Part shown: piece after piece, positions 45,705 to 54,656 of the stretch
How the letters are laid out: every line of letters starts with the position of its first letter
Numbering within the stretch: position 1 is the first letter of the stretch
Origin: Herbidospora solisilvae
GTDB lineage: Bacteria > Actinomycetota > Actinomycetes > Streptosporangiales > Streptosporangiaceae
Direction: 5' to 3'
Assembly (NCBI RefSeq): GCF_009901565.1
Contig: NZ_WXEW01000003.1
Coordinates: forward strand, 621,312 to 685,311
DNA length: 64,000 nucleotides
Notes under the pieces: generated by a model
What the model was told of the DNA's origin: nothing
Seen by the model: the letters and a program-made list of their open reading frames with translations, nothing else
Databases searched by the model: none
Translations under genes and position numbers: made by a program

Positions 45705-47248
45705 CACTGACCGACGAAGAGAAGACGACCGGCACCGGCCCCGCGGGGCTGGGCGTGGTCGGCTGGCTGCGCTGGGGCTGGCGGGTGCTCACCTCGATGC
45801 GCACCGCCCTCATCCTGCTGTTCCTGCTGGCCCTGGCCTCGGTGCCCGGGTCGCTCTACCCGCAGCGCGGGGTCGATCCCGGCGCGGTCGCCCGCTACTT
45901 CCAGAACGACCCGACCAAGGCCGAGTGGCTCGACCGGTTCTCGCTGTTCGACGTCTTCACCTCGCCCTGGTTCGCGGCGATCTACCTGCTGCTGTTCCTG
46001 TCGCTGATCGGCTGCGTGCTGCCGCGCACGATGGTGCACCTGAAGGAGATCCGGCGCACGCCGCCGCCCGCGCCCCGCAACCTCGCCCGGTTGCCGCACC
46101 ACGCCGACATCGAGGGCGACCTCGCCTCGGCCGAGGCCTACCTGCGGTCGAAGCGCTGGCGGGTGACGACCGGCGACGGCTGGGTGTCGGCCGAGAAGGG
46201 GCACCTGCGCGAGACCGGCAACCTGCTCTTCCACGTCGCGCTGCTCGTGCTGCTGGTCGCCGTCGGGGTGGGCGGGCTGTTCGGCTACCGGGGCAACGTG
46301 CTCGTGGTGGAGGGCGACGGGTTCGCGAACACGGTGGCGGCGTACGACCGCTATCTGCCGGGGTCGCAGGTGTCGCCCGAGGACCTTCAGCCGTTCTCGT
46401 TCACGCTCAAGGACTTCCAGGCGACCTACATCGGGCCCGGTCACGAGAAGCAGGGCCAGCCGCTCGACTACTACGCCAAGCTGGCCGTGCAGGATTCGCC
46501 CACGTCTCCCGAGCGTGAGGTCACCCTCCGGGTCAACGAGCCCCTTGAGGCCGACGGCGCGCTGACGTACCTGATCGGGCACGGCTACGCCCCCACGTTC
46601 CGGATCACCGGCGGCGACGGGAAGGTCGCTTTCGAGGGCGCGGTGCCGTGCCTGGTGAACAACACCTCGACCTACGAGTCGGAGTGTGTCATCAAGGTGC
46701 CCGACGCGGCCCCCGAGCAGCTCGCGTTCCTCGGCCGGTTCCTGCCCTCCACGGTGCCCAACGGCAAGGACTGGTTGTCGATCTTCCCGGGCGCGGCCAA
46801 CCCGACCGTGCAGATCTGGCCGTTCAAGGGCGACCTGGGGCTCGACGAGGGAATCCCCCAGTCGGTGTACGACCTGGGCGGCCACCAGAACCTCAAGCCG
46901 CTCGGCCAGATGACCGAGTCGCCGAAGCCGATGGCCGTCGGCGACGTGGCCGACCTGCCCGAAGGGGCCGGCAAGATCGAGTTCACCGGTGTGAAGGAGT
47001 GGATCACCCTCCAGACCACCTACGACCCGGGCCGCTTCCCGGCCCTGCTCGCCTCCGGCGCCGCCATTCTCGGCCTGCTGCTGTCCCTGCTCATCCACCG
47101 CCGCCGCGTCTGGGTGCGGGTGAGGGACGGAGGGGTCACGGTGGGAGGATTGACCCGCACCGAGGGCGGAGACTTCGGCGAGGAGTTCGCCGAGCTGACG
47201 AAAGCCCTGGAACACCACGCTCGCGCAGAGGTGAAGGATGTCTCCTGA
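45701..47248 (+). CDS. resB: ResB-like cytochrome c biogenesis protein
   Basis: The 515-residue membrane protein has helices near residues 31-50, 82-105, 178-198 and 450-468 and a large extracytoplasmic domain between the third and fourth. It has the family starts LTSMRTALILLFLLALASVPGSLYPQ and HLRETGNLLFHVALL. With CcsB it forms the system II haem-delivery and ligation complex. ATG overlaps the ccdA stop by four bases. Confidence 0.95.
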   Translation: MTLTDEEKTTGTGPAGLGVVGWLRWGWRVLTSMRTALILLFLLALASVPGSLYPQRGVDPGAVARYFQNDPTKAEWLDRFSLFDVFTSPWFAAIYLLLFLSLIGCVLPRTMVHLKEIRRTPPPAPRNLARLPHHADIEGDLASAEAYLRSKRWRVTTGDGWVSAEKGHLRETGNLLFHVALLVLLVAVGVGGLFGYRGNVLVVEGDGFANTVAAYDRYLPGSQVSPEDLQPFSFTLKDFQATYIGPGHEKQGQPLDYYAKLAVQDSPTSPEREVTLRVNEPLEADGALTYLIGHGYAPTFRITGGDGKVAFEGAVPCLVNNTSTYESECVIKVPDAAPEQLAFLGRFLPSTVPNGKDWLSIFPGAANPTVQIWPFKGDLGLDEGIPQSVYDLGGHQNLKPLGQMTESPKPMAVGDVADLPEGAGKIEFTGVKEWITLQTTYDPGRFPALLASGAAILGLLLSLLIHRRRVWVRVRDGGVTVGGLTRTEGGDFGEEFAELTKALEHHARAEVKDVS

Positions 47249-48164
47249 TCGTTTGGCCACGCTGAGCGACCAGCTCGTGCTGGCCGCCATTCTCCTCTAC
47301 CTGGCCGCGATGATCGGCTATGCCCTGGAGCTGGCCTTCGGCCGGGTCACCGAGACGGTGAAGGAGCGCCGTCTGGTCGCCGTCGGCGGTCCGTCCGACG
47401 ACCTCCCCGAACCGGCCCCGGCGCCCGAACCGGCGTCGTGGGCCCCCAAGGCGGGCCTCGTCGGCACCGCCGCCATGTGGCTCGGCTGGGCCGCCAACGT
47501 GGGCGGCACGCTCACGCGCGGCCTCGCGGTCGACCGCTGGCCGTGGGGCAACATGTACGAGTTCGTCGTCGCCATGCTGCTCGCGGCCGTGACGGTGTTC
47601 CTGCTCCTGCAGGTGCGTTACCCGGTCAGGTTCCTCGGCGCGTTCGTCGGCGTGGTCGCCGCGATCGGCCTGGGCTTCGCGGTCCGCGTCCTCTACACGC
47701 AGGCCGGCCCGGTCGTGCCCGCGCTCGACTCGTACTGGGTGGCCATCCACGTCACCGCCGCCGTCGCGGCCAGCGGACTGTTCATCGTCGGCGGCGTCGC
47801 CGCGGCGCTGTTCCTGATCCGCAAGGAGGGCCCGTCGCGGCTGCCGTCGCGGGCCGACCTCGAACGGGTCGCCCACCGGGTCATCGTCATCGCGTTCCCG
47901 ATCTGGACGTTCGCCGTCATCTCGGGCGCGCTCTGGGCCGACAAGGCGTGGGGCCGCTACTGGGGCTGGGACCCGAAGGAGGTCTGGGCGTTCATCACGT
48001 GGGTGGCCTACGCCGCCTACCTGCACGCCCGCGCGACCGCCGGCTGGAAGGGCAAGGCCGCGATGATCGTCTCGCTGATCGCTTTCGCGTGCCTGATGTT
48101 CAACCTGGTCGGGGTGAACATCTTCATCGGCGGCCTGCACTCCTACGCCGACGTCAACAACTAG
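47238..48164 (+). CDS. ccsB: CcsB/CcsA-type cytochrome c synthase subunit
   Basis: The 308-residue membrane protein has eight or so helices and the haem-handling tryptophan-rich WGWDPKEVWAF motif, with conserved His in SYWVAIHVT and GGLHSYADV. It overlaps resB by 11 bases, and GAGGTGAAGG precedes ATG 47238. It ends the operon. Confidence 0.95.
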   Translation: MSPDRLATLSDQLVLAAILLYLAAMIGYALELAFGRVTETVKERRLVAVGGPSDDLPEPAPAPEPASWAPKAGLVGTAAMWLGWAANVGGTLTRGLAVDRWPWGNMYEFVVAMLLAAVTVFLLLQVRYPVRFLGAFVGVVAAIGLGFAVRVLYTQAGPVVPALDSYWVAIHVTAAVAASGLFIVGGVAAALFLIRKEGPSRLPSRADLERVAHRVIVIAFPIWTFAVISGALWADKAWGRYWGWDPKEVWAFITWVAYAAYLHARATAGWKGKAAMIVSLIAFACLMFNLVGVNIFIGGLHSYADVNN

Positions 48165-48171
48165 ACGCCGG

Positions 48172-48468
48172 CTAGTCCTCGTCGCGCAGCTTGCGCTCCA
48201 GGCTGCGCAGGAAGTCGGGGTCGTCGTCGGGACCCCTCGGCGCCTCAGGGGGCGGCGAGGGGAGAAGGTTCTGTCCGGGGGTGATCGGTTCAAGCACCGG
48301 CCGCCCGGCGAGCAGCCACAACACTCCGCCCATCGCCGGAATCATCACGACCAGAACCCACGCGGCCTTGGGGAGGGTCCGCACGATCTCCGGGGGAGTG
48401 GTGATGACGTCGAAGAGGCAGTAGAGCCAGAAGGCCAGCAACGCCAGGCCGACAACCACGTTCGCCAT
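48172..48468 (-). CDS. small membrane protein with PLDc_N domain
   Basis: The 98-residue protein has two membrane helices with the PLDc_N pattern (ALLAFWLYCLFDVI, AAWVLVVMIPAMGGVLWLLAGRP) and an acidic cytoplasmic tail. Such proteins are common near respiratory genes in actinomycetes; role unknown. TACCGT lies six bases before ATG 48468, so it is probably leaderless. It converges on ccsB. Confidence 0.8.
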   Translation of the reverse strand: MANVVVGLALLAFWLYCLFDVITTPPEIVRTLPKAAWVLVVMIPAMGGVLWLLAGRPVLEPITPGQNLLPSPPPEAPRGPDDDPDFLRSLERKLRDED

Positions 48469-48602
48469 TCCAACACGGTATGCCATCCGGTGGCCTGATC
48501 GTGTTGCGTCTTGCATAGCGACCGACGAAGCGGGATGACTCGGACCAGACGGGCATCGTACGCTGCACCGGTACAGCACCTTCCCGACCAAAGAGAGGTG
48601 CG

Positions 48603-49478
48603 ATGGCGCAGCAGGGCGACAGAGGCCGCCACCGGCGAGGGAATCGGTGGTGGCAGCGGAGCCACGCAGGGGCCAGCTACGTCTCCCGTCGTGGGGCGGA
48701 GGCGACGCAGGAACGCATCGAGACGAAGGTCACCGACCGATGGGCCGATGCGCCGAGGGTCGCCGAGACCCCGGTGACCGCCCCGGTCGTCGACCGCCCG
48801 CAGTACACCTGGCGCGACTTCGAGCTGGACGACCAGCCCGCCCGCGCCGAGCCGCACCACCCCGACAGCCCCGACTACCGTGACGGCCGCCGCAACTGCG
48901 GCGCCCTGGAGACGATCCTCTACCGGCAGTGGGACGCCATGGACGGCCCCCCGCCCCCCGACGTCATCCGCGCCGTCGACAGCCTCGCCAGACTGCCCGA
49001 CCGGCTCAAGGAGATGCTGGCGGTCGGCCTGGACGGCATCTACGTCGGTCCGGGTGGCGTGCCCGACCTCGACGACATGGGCTACCTGCGAGGCGCCCCG
49101 CTGCCGAGCGGCCGCGCGACCTGGGACATCTGCGCCGGCGCCTACGGCGACCGGAAGATCGTCGTCGGCGACCGCCCGAGTCCCACCCCCGATGTGATGA
49201 TGCACGAAGTCGGTCATGCGCTGGACGACGTGGACTCCCGTCCGGGAGAGTGGGTCTCGGACTCACCCGAGTTCGCCGCCCTCTACGACGAGTGCATCCC
49301 CCACCTGGCCTCCGCCTTCCACAAGCAGTCCGGAGAACTCGGCCGTAAGGAGTTCTTCGCCGACGCCTTCGCCGCCATCGCGTCGAGGCAGCGTCCCGCC
49401 CTGATAGACATGCTGGGCGGCGACACCCGCACGGCACTCAACGTCATGCTCTTCTTCAACAGGCGCTACGGAATCTAG
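48603..49478 (+). CDS. HExxH metalloprotease-like protein, possible toxin
   Basis: The 291-residue product has a disordered Arg/Trp-rich N-terminus (1-70, no signal peptide) and a C-terminal domain with HEVGH (201-205) and, 45 residues later, KEFFADAFA (Glu about 250). This is the gluzincin arrangement of zinc ligands seen in anthrax lethal-factor-like (ATLF) domains, which occur in actinobacterial polymorphic toxins. AGAGAGG precedes ATG 48603. A small acidic gene follows 10 bases later. No substrate is known. Confidence 0.75.
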   Translation: MAQQGDRGRHRRGNRWWQRSHAGASYVSRRGAEATQERIETKVTDRWADAPRVAETPVTAPVVDRPQYTWRDFELDDQPARAEPHHPDSPDYRDGRRNCGALETILYRQWDAMDGPPPPDVIRAVDSLARLPDRLKEMLAVGLDGIYVGPGGVPDLDDMGYLRGAPLPSGRATWDICAGAYGDRKIVVGDRPSPTPDVMMHEVGHALDDVDSRPGEWVSDSPEFAALYDECIPHLASAFHKQSGELGRKEFFADAFAAIASRQRPALIDMLGGDTRTALNVMLFFNRRYGI

Positions 49479-49488
49479 AGGTCCCCTG

Positions 49489-49728
49489 ATGTTCGTGATC
49501 CGGCTCGCTGACGGCACGCTGCGGGTCCCGCAGTCGTTGACCAGCGACGACGGCCGCCTGATCGGCAACGCGTATGTCGAGATAGCGCCCGGCGAGCCGG
49601 ACTACGACCAGTGGCTCGAAGAGTCCATCACCGAGGAAGAAGAAGCGGAACGCCGCAGAAGATGGCAAGAAGAGAACGACGCCCTGGAACAAGAATTCCT
49701 GGCCTTCAAGGCAGAGCAGGAAAAATAA
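49489..49728 (+). CDS. small acidic coiled-coil protein, partner of the metalloprotease
   Basis: The 79-residue protein has a compact N-terminal part (FVIRLADGTLRVPQSLT) and a strongly charged helix (EESITEEEEAERRRRWQEEN). It starts 10 bases after the metalloprotease gene with AGAGG upstream, so the two are co-transcribed. By position and acidity it could be an immunity or chaperone protein; I recognise no family, so this remains inference. Confidence 0.65.
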   Translation: MFVIRLADGTLRVPQSLTSDDGRLIGNAYVEIAPGEPDYDQWLEESITEEEEAERRRRWQEENDALEQEFLAFKAEQEK

Positions 49729-49827
49729 TCGAGGCCCAGCGGCGTGCAATTTCACATGCCACCAAGTGGTCAAATATTCAATCACCAGGCCGGCGGCGGG
49801 AAATAATTCAGGCCAGATTCATGAATT

Positions 49828-49940
49828 GCCGCAGCGCGCCGGCGTCTGGACTGAGGAGCGTAGGGGAGCGGAGCGACCGGAGCGACGAGGGAAGGCGCCG
49901 GGTATAAGCGCGAGGACCGCCGCGCCGAAGGCGCGGCCAT
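49828..49940 (+). repeat. palindromic intergenic element, copy 3, with one hairpin unit
   Basis: The 63-bp core lies at 49839-49901. It is nearly identical to the other two but has one base deleted, and its right end is GGCGCCGG, giving a T-G pair with the left end. The outer arms (49828-49837 and 49908-49917) pair at only 6 of 10 positions, with the inner GCGC intact. One hairpin unit (to 49940) follows with CCGCGCC-GAA-GGCGCGG and CCAT. The surrounding 323-base gap (49729-50051) has no gene. Confidence 0.8.
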
Positions 49941-49991
49941 AGACACCCCGGCCCCGCGCATTTTTCTCCCTCGGCGCCGCAGGCGCCTCGG

Positions 49992-50029
49992 GCAAAAGAA
50001 AAAGGCGCGGCTTCGGGTACACCGCGCCT
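49992..50029 (-). terminator. intrinsic terminator of bldC
   Basis: On the minus strand AGGCGCGG (50029-50022) pairs with CCGCGCCT (50010-50003) and is followed by TTTTCTTTT. It lies 23 bases after the bldC stop and is the clearest Rho-independent terminator in the window. Confidence 0.85.
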
Positions 50030-50051
50030 CTCTGCTTCTTCCCGTGAAGCT

Positions 50052-50258
50052 CTACCCGTTCGGCTTGTCGGCCGTCAGGACGTCTTCTCCACGGAGAAGG
50101 GCGTGCACTTCCGACTCGCGGAAACGCCGATGCCCTCCGGGGGTACGGATGCTGCTGATTCGCCCCGCCGCGGCCCAGCGAGTCACGGTCTTCGGGTCGA
50201 CCCGGAAGAGGGCGGCAACCTCTCCAGGGGTCAGCAGTCGCTCGCTGCTACTCTCCAC
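50052..50258 (-). CDS. bldC: BldC, MerR-like developmental regulator
   Basis: The 68-residue DNA-binding protein has the full BldC winged helix (LLTPGEVAALFRVDPKTVTRWAAAG, then SIRTPGGHRRFRESEV). BldC binds direct repeats cooperatively and delays the onset of development in Streptomyces. I place the start at GTG 50258 with GGGGGAG upstream because this gives the normal length; ATG 50276 adds six residues. The terminator follows closely, and an AT-rich patch at about 50381-50395 may hold the promoter. Confidence 0.95.
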   Translation of the reverse strand: MESSSERLLTPGEVAALFRVDPKTVTRWAAAGRISSIRTPGGHRRFRESEVHALLRGEDVLTADKPNG

Positions 50259-50516
50259 AATCTCTCCCCCTCGCATCCCGCGTCATGCAGCGGGCGGACA
50301 GGTAACCAGTGTGCCGAGCGAAGCCTGATTTATCCGTGGTTTTCAGAGAAGATCACGGGATGTTACCGGCTCAGTGCCCGATTGTTATATGATAGAGCCT
50401 CTTTGGGGCGCTCATGGGTGTTTCTTTACGAAAGCGCCGTGATGGGCACACTAGCAGCGCTCGTGCCGGATGCGAAGAGAGTCCGCCATACGGGACAGTG
50501 ACGTAACCTCTACGGC

Positions 50517-50723
50517 GTGCATCCGGTAATCGTCTACACCCTGTCCCGCCTGGGCCTGTTCGCCGTCGCCCTGGGCGTCCTCTATCTGCTGGGTCTGCGG
50601 ACCTACGTGTTGCTCGCAGTGGCCGTGGTGCTGAGCGGGCTCGCCAGTTACGTTCTGCTGTCGAAGCAGCGGGACGCGGTCAGCGAGAAGATCAGCGAGA
50701 AGAGGGGCCAGCCCGAGGGCTAG
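50517..50723 (+). CDS. DUF4229 membrane protein
   Basis: The 68-residue protein has two membrane helices (VIVYTLSRLGLFAVALGVLYLLG and YVLLAVAVVLSGLASYVLL) and a charged tail (SKQRDAVSEKISEKR). It matches the small actinobacterial DUF4229 family found near menaquinone and cytochrome genes. TAACCT lies seven bases before GTG 50517, so it is probably leaderless. Function unknown. Confidence 0.85.
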   Translation: MHPVIVYTLSRLGLFAVALGVLYLLGLRTYVLLAVAVVLSGLASYVLLSKQRDAVSEKISEKRGQPEG

Positions 50724-51938
50724 TCAGGGCATCGGGAACATTCCGACTCGGGCATGGTACTCGTGCCCGAGCTTCGTGGTGTCGCTTCCCACCAAAAGCC
50801 CCTTCTTTACCGCGAGAAAGGCCTTCACCCCGATTCCTCTCTCGCGGCCGGGATTGAACCCGAGCGCCTTTCCGGTACGCGGATGGAGCGCCGCGATGCC
50901 CTCTCGTGGGACCGCTCCCGGCCCGGCGGAGTCCTTTCCCAGCGGGTTGTCCATCCAGCGTTGGTGGCCGCCGACGTAAACGGCCGCGCCGGTGACCGCG
51001 ACGCTGTAGAGCGAATCGCCGCCCGTGTGATTCACCCAGGTCGGCTTCACGTTCACGCCTTTCGCGTACGTCTCGAAGCGGGCCGCGGTGTCGCAGAGTT
51101 TCCCCGTCTTCGGCGCGGCGCCTCCGGTGGTGACGACCACGAAATAGGAACCGTCGGGGGAGACGTCGAGGCCGCGTACATAGGACGGAAAACCGTCGCG
51201 GCAATGGGGGGCGTAGGCATTGGTGCGCCACCGGGCGACTCTGCCGGTCTTCAGATCGATCTGGCCGAGTTGGTCGCGCGGCTGCCCGCCGAGGGTGGTG
51301 AACGAGCCGTCGAGAATCAACCGGTCTTTCGTCGCGGCCATCGCGTGCACCTTCGGATCGCTTTCCGACCGGCCCCCGCCGACGGCGACGGCGAATGCGG
51401 GGTCGACCGCTCCGGTGGAGGCGTCGAGGCGGGCCAGCGCGGTGCGCTGAACTCTGCTGATGTGGGAGAAATCACCGCCGACGTAGAGGTGCGCGTCCCG
51501 GCGTACAAGAGAGGTGATCTCACCGCCGTAGGCGGTGGCCCCGAACGACGGGATCGGGGCTCCCGACGGGACGGAGAAGGCGGCGAGGCCCCGGGAGAAG
51601 GAGCCGCCGGCGTAGACCGTGCCGTTCGCGCCGGCCGCCAGTGCGTTGACCGGGCCGTCGAGGAAGGGGGCGAAGGGGGTGACCCGGCCGGTCGTCAGGT
51701 CGAAGGCGAAGAGGTTGGCGCGGCGGAAGGTGGAGGTGCCCGACTTCACCGAGGAGAACTCGCCGCCGACGACCACGGTGTTCCCGACCAGCGCCAACGC
51801 GTTGACGATCCCGTCGAGGACGTGGGGCGTGTGGTTCACCGGATCGGGCGACACGACCGAGGGGTGACGGATGCCCGCTGAGGCCGGCGTGGCCACGAGC
51901 GCGAGAGCGCTTACTGTGATCATGAATCTGGCACGCAT
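50724..51938 (-). CDS. secreted beta-propeller-like protein
   Basis: The 404-residue protein has a signal peptide (about 1-22, ALALVATPASAG) and six or so repeated strands of the delta-60/propeller kind (VGGEFSSV, AGGSFSRG, VGGDFSHI, LDGSFTTLGG, VGGHQRW), each with a GG-x-F or similar turn. Such proteins are secreted or surface-bound; ligand unknown. ATG 51938 has AGGA upstream. It converges tail to tail with DUF4229, with no bases between the stops. Confidence 0.8.
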   Translation of the reverse strand: MRARFMITVSALALVATPASAGIRHPSVVSPDPVNHTPHVLDGIVNALALVGNTVVVGGEFSSVKSGTSTFRRANLFAFDLTTGRVTPFAPFLDGPVNALAAGANGTVYAGGSFSRGLAAFSVPSGAPIPSFGATAYGGEITSLVRRDAHLYVGGDFSHISRVQRTALARLDASTGAVDPAFAVAVGGGRSESDPKVHAMAATKDRLILDGSFTTLGGQPRDQLGQIDLKTGRVARWRTNAYAPHCRDGFPSYVRGLDVSPDGSYFVVVTTGGAAPKTGKLCDTAARFETYAKGVNVKPTWVNHTGGDSLYSVAVTGAAVYVGGHQRWMDNPLGKDSAGPGAVPREGIAALHPRTGKALGFNPGRERGIGVKAFLAVKKGLLVGSDTTKLGHEYHARVGMFPMP

Positions 51939-52038
51939 GGCCAAGTCCTAGCAGACGCAGAGTAATCAACGCACTACGTTGCGCACATTCGACCGGGCAT
52001 GGCATGACGGTGTGTGAGGTCGTCCTAGGCTGGGCACC

Positions 52039-52767
52039 ATGACGCGCGCTTCGCTGGACAAACAGCCCCATGAGGTCGCGGCCATGTTCGACCGCACGGC
52101 CGCGCGCTACGACCTGGTCAACGACGTGTTGTCGCTCGGCCAGGACCGGCTGTGGCGGCGGGCGACCGCGTCCGCGATCGACGCCGGGCCCGGCGAGCTG
52201 GTGCTCGACCTGGCGGCCGGCACCGGCACCTCTACCGATGCGTTCACCCAGCTCGGAGCACGCGCCATCGCCTGCGACTTCTCGCTCGGCATGTTGCAGA
52301 CTGGAGTGCGGCGGCGTGGTTCGTCCGGGCTGACCGGCGGTGTCGCGGGTGTGACGTTCGTCGCAGGCGACGCGTTGCGGCTGCCGTTCGCCGATGGGGT
52401 GTTCGACGCGGTCACGATCTCGTTCGGGCTGCGCAACGTCGCCGACACCGGTCAGGCGCTGGAGGAGATGCTGCGGGTGACCCGTCCCGGCGGGCGGCTC
52501 GTGGTGTGCGAGTTCTCGCGGCCGAAGCCGAAGGCGTTCGACCTCGTCTACACCCACTACCTGATGCGCCTGCTGCCGGTGGTGGCCCGTACGGTGAGTT
52601 CCAACCCCGACTCCTATGAATACCTCGCCGAGTCCATCCGCGACTGGCACGACCAGAAGAGCCTGGCGGCGGTCATCCAGGGCGCCGGGTGGAAGCGGGT
52701 GGCGTGGCGTGACCTGAGCATGGGGATCGTGGCGCTGCACCGGGGCATCCGCCCGGAAAAGTCATGA
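52039..52767 (+). CDS. menG: demethylmenaquinone methyltransferase
   Basis: The 242-residue UbiE/MenG methyltransferase makes menaquinone from demethylmenaquinone with SAM. It has [18 protein letters not shown], the SAM-binding [22 protein letters not shown] and EFSRPK. TAGGCT lies seven bases before ATG 52039, so it is probably leaderless. It sits just before the geranylgeranyl reductase and nuo genes, so quinone and complex I genes are grouped. Confidence 0.95.
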   Translation: MTRASLDKQPHEVAAMFDRTAARYDLVNDVLSLGQDRLWRRATASAIDAGPGELVLDLAAGTGTSTDAFTQLGARAIACDFSLGMLQTGVRRRGSSGLTGGVAGVTFVAGDALRLPFADGVFDAVTISFGLRNVADTGQALEEMLRVTRPGGRLVVCEFSRPKPKAFDLVYTHYLMRLLPVVARTVSSNPDSYEYLAESIRDWHDQKSLAAVIQGAGWKRVAWRDLSMGIVALHRGIRPEKS

Positions 52768-52890
52768 AATTTGCACCGGCACGCCAGGTATGGCGATCTT
52801 TTCGTCACGACTGTGCATGTTTACCCACCGGTAGGTGTCTACCCCCTGACGAAGGTGTCGGAAGAGGGACTAGACTGCGGCGCGACAAGT

Positions 52891-52908
52891 TTGTGAAGTA
52901 GTTCACAA
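52891..52908. promoter_or_regulatory. perfect Rex operator upstream of the reductase-nuo operon
   Basis: TTGTGAAGTAGTTCACAA matches the Rex consensus exactly. A likely -10 TAGACT lies at 52871-52876, so the site is just downstream of the expected transcription start, where Rex would act as a roadblock. The TTCACAAAGGCAC half with its following bases is shared with the rex-hem operator. Confidence 0.9.
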
Positions 52909-52977
52909 AGGCACGAAAGGCTCAGCCTACACGGTCTGCGGCCCCAAGAAACTCAAAAGGACAGGACAGGTCCCCTC

Positions 52978-54243
52978 GTGAGCGAGCCAGCCCTTGCGGC
53001 CCGGCGGAGCGAGACCGATGCCGACGTGATCGTCGTCGGCGCCGGCCCCGCCGGATCGACGACCGCGTTTTATCTGGCGCAGTCCGGGCTCTCGGTCCTG
53101 TTGCTGGAGAAGACGACCTTCCCCAGGGAGAAGGTCTGCGGCGACGGCCTGACCCCGCGCGCGGTCAAGGAACTGCTGGCGATGGGCGTCAACGTCGACG
53201 CGCCCGGCTGGATCAGGAACAAGGGCCTGCGCGTCGTCGGCGGCGGCCTGTCGTTCGAGCTCGACTGGCCGGAGTTGTCGAGCTTCCCCGACTTCGGGCT
53301 GGTCCGCACCCGCAAGGACTTCGACGTCATCCTGGCCGACCACGCCGTGTCCAAGGGCGTCACCCTGCTCCAGGGCGTGAACGTGACCGCCCCGGTGATC
53401 GACGAGCGCAGTGGCCACGTCGTCGGGGTGAAGACCGCCTCCGGCGACGTCTACCGCTCCCGCCTGGTGATCGCGGCCGACGGCAACTCCACCCGTATCT
53501 CCCTGGCCATGGGCCTGCACAAGCGCGAAGACCGCCCGATAGGGGTCGCGGTCCGCACCTATTACATGAGCCCGCGCCACACCGACGACTACCTCGAGAC
53601 CTGGCTGGAGCTCTGGGACGGCGAACGCCTGCTGCCCGGCTACGGCTGGGTCTTCGGCGTCGGCGACGGCACCTCCAACGTGGGCCTCGGGCTGCTCAAC
53701 ACCAGTGAGGCGTTCAAGAAGATCGACTACCGCGACCTGCTCCGGCGCTGGACCAAGAACATGCCGGCCGAGTGGGGCTTCGTCGAAGAGAACATGGTCG
53801 GCCCGATCCGGGGTGCCGCGCTGCCGATGGCCTTCAACCGGCAGCCCCACTACACCCGGGGCCTGGTTCTCGTCGGCGACGCCGGTGGGATGATCAACCC
53901 TTTCAACGGCGAGGGCATCGCGTACGCGATGGAGACCGGCCGCATCGCGGCCGACGCCGTGGTGACCGCGCTCGCCCAGCCGACCCCCGCCGCGCGCGAG
54001 CGGGTCCTGCGGGCCTACCCGCGGATACTCAAAGACGCGTACGGCGGCTATTTCACCCTGGGCCGGGCCTTCGTCGAGGCGATCGGCAAACCAGGCGTGA
54101 TGAACTTCCTGACGCGGCACGCGCTGCCCCACCCCCGGTTGATGAGGTTCGGCCTGAAGTTGCTGGGCAACCTGACCGACCACGGTGGCGACGCGTCAGA
54201 CCGGATCATCAACGCCCTGTCGAAGGTCGCGCCGTCGGCATGA
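52978..54243 (+). CDS. menJ: geranylgeranyl reductase family protein (MenJ-like)
   Basis: The 421-residue FAD protein has the dinucleotide motif [17 protein letters not shown] at the N-terminus, the [13 protein letters not shown] segment of the family and the second FAD motif [25 protein letters not shown]. Mycobacterial MenJ hydrogenates one isoprene unit of menaquinone. Its place between menG and nuoA makes that role likely, though a lipid substrate is possible. Start is GTG 52978 after GGACAGG. A Rex site precedes it. Confidence 0.88.
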   Translation: MSEPALAARRSETDADVIVVGAGPAGSTTAFYLAQSGLSVLLLEKTTFPREKVCGDGLTPRAVKELLAMGVNVDAPGWIRNKGLRVVGGGLSFELDWPELSSFPDFGLVRTRKDFDVILADHAVSKGVTLLQGVNVTAPVIDERSGHVVGVKTASGDVYRSRLVIAADGNSTRISLAMGLHKREDRPIGVAVRTYYMSPRHTDDYLETWLELWDGERLLPGYGWVFGVGDGTSNVGLGLLNTSEAFKKIDYRDLLRRWTKNMPAEWGFVEENMVGPIRGAALPMAFNRQPHYTRGLVLVGDAGGMINPFNGEGIAYAMETGRIAADAVVTALAQPTPAARERVLRAYPRILKDAYGGYFTLGRAFVEAIGKPGVMNFLTRHALPHPRLMRFGLKLLGNLTDHGGDASDRIINALSKVAPSA

Positions 54244-54296
54244 CACCACTGGATCGAAGAACCATGACCACATTCACCGAGAGGACGCCTTAAGCG

Positions 54297-54656
54297 ATGG
54301 AGCTCTACGCCCCCATCCTGGTGCTCGCGGTCCTCGGGGCGGGATTCGCCGTCTTCTCCGTGAGCATCGCCCCGTTCACCGGGCCGAAACGGTGGAACCG
54401 CGCCAAGCTCGACGCCTACGAGTGCGGCATCGACCCCACTCCGCAGCCGATCGGCGGCGGCCGGTTCCCGCTGAAGTACATGATCACCGCGATGCTCTTC
54501 ATCGTCTTCGACATCGAGATCATCTTCCTCTACCCGTGGGCCGTGGCCTTCGACAAGCTCGGGGTCTTCGGTCTGGTCGAGATGGTGTTGTTCATCGTCA
54601 CCGTGCTCGTGGCGTACGCCTACGTGTGGCGGCGTCGCGGATTGGACTGGGACTAA
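54297..54656 (+). CDS. nuoA: NADH-quinone oxidoreductase subunit A
   Basis: The 119-residue subunit has three membrane helices and the family motif [11 protein letters not shown], followed by [19 protein letters not shown]. It is the first gene of the complex I operon. Three bases before its start, a nine-codon frame (54264-54293) ends and covers the ribosome site. The stop TAA shares its last base with nuoB's ATG. Confidence 0.97.
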   Translation: MELYAPILVLAVLGAGFAVFSVSIAPFTGPKRWNRAKLDAYECGIDPTPQPIGGGRFPLKYMITAMLFIVFDIEIIFLYPWAVAFDKLGVFGLVEMVLFIVTVLVAYAYVWRRRGLDWD

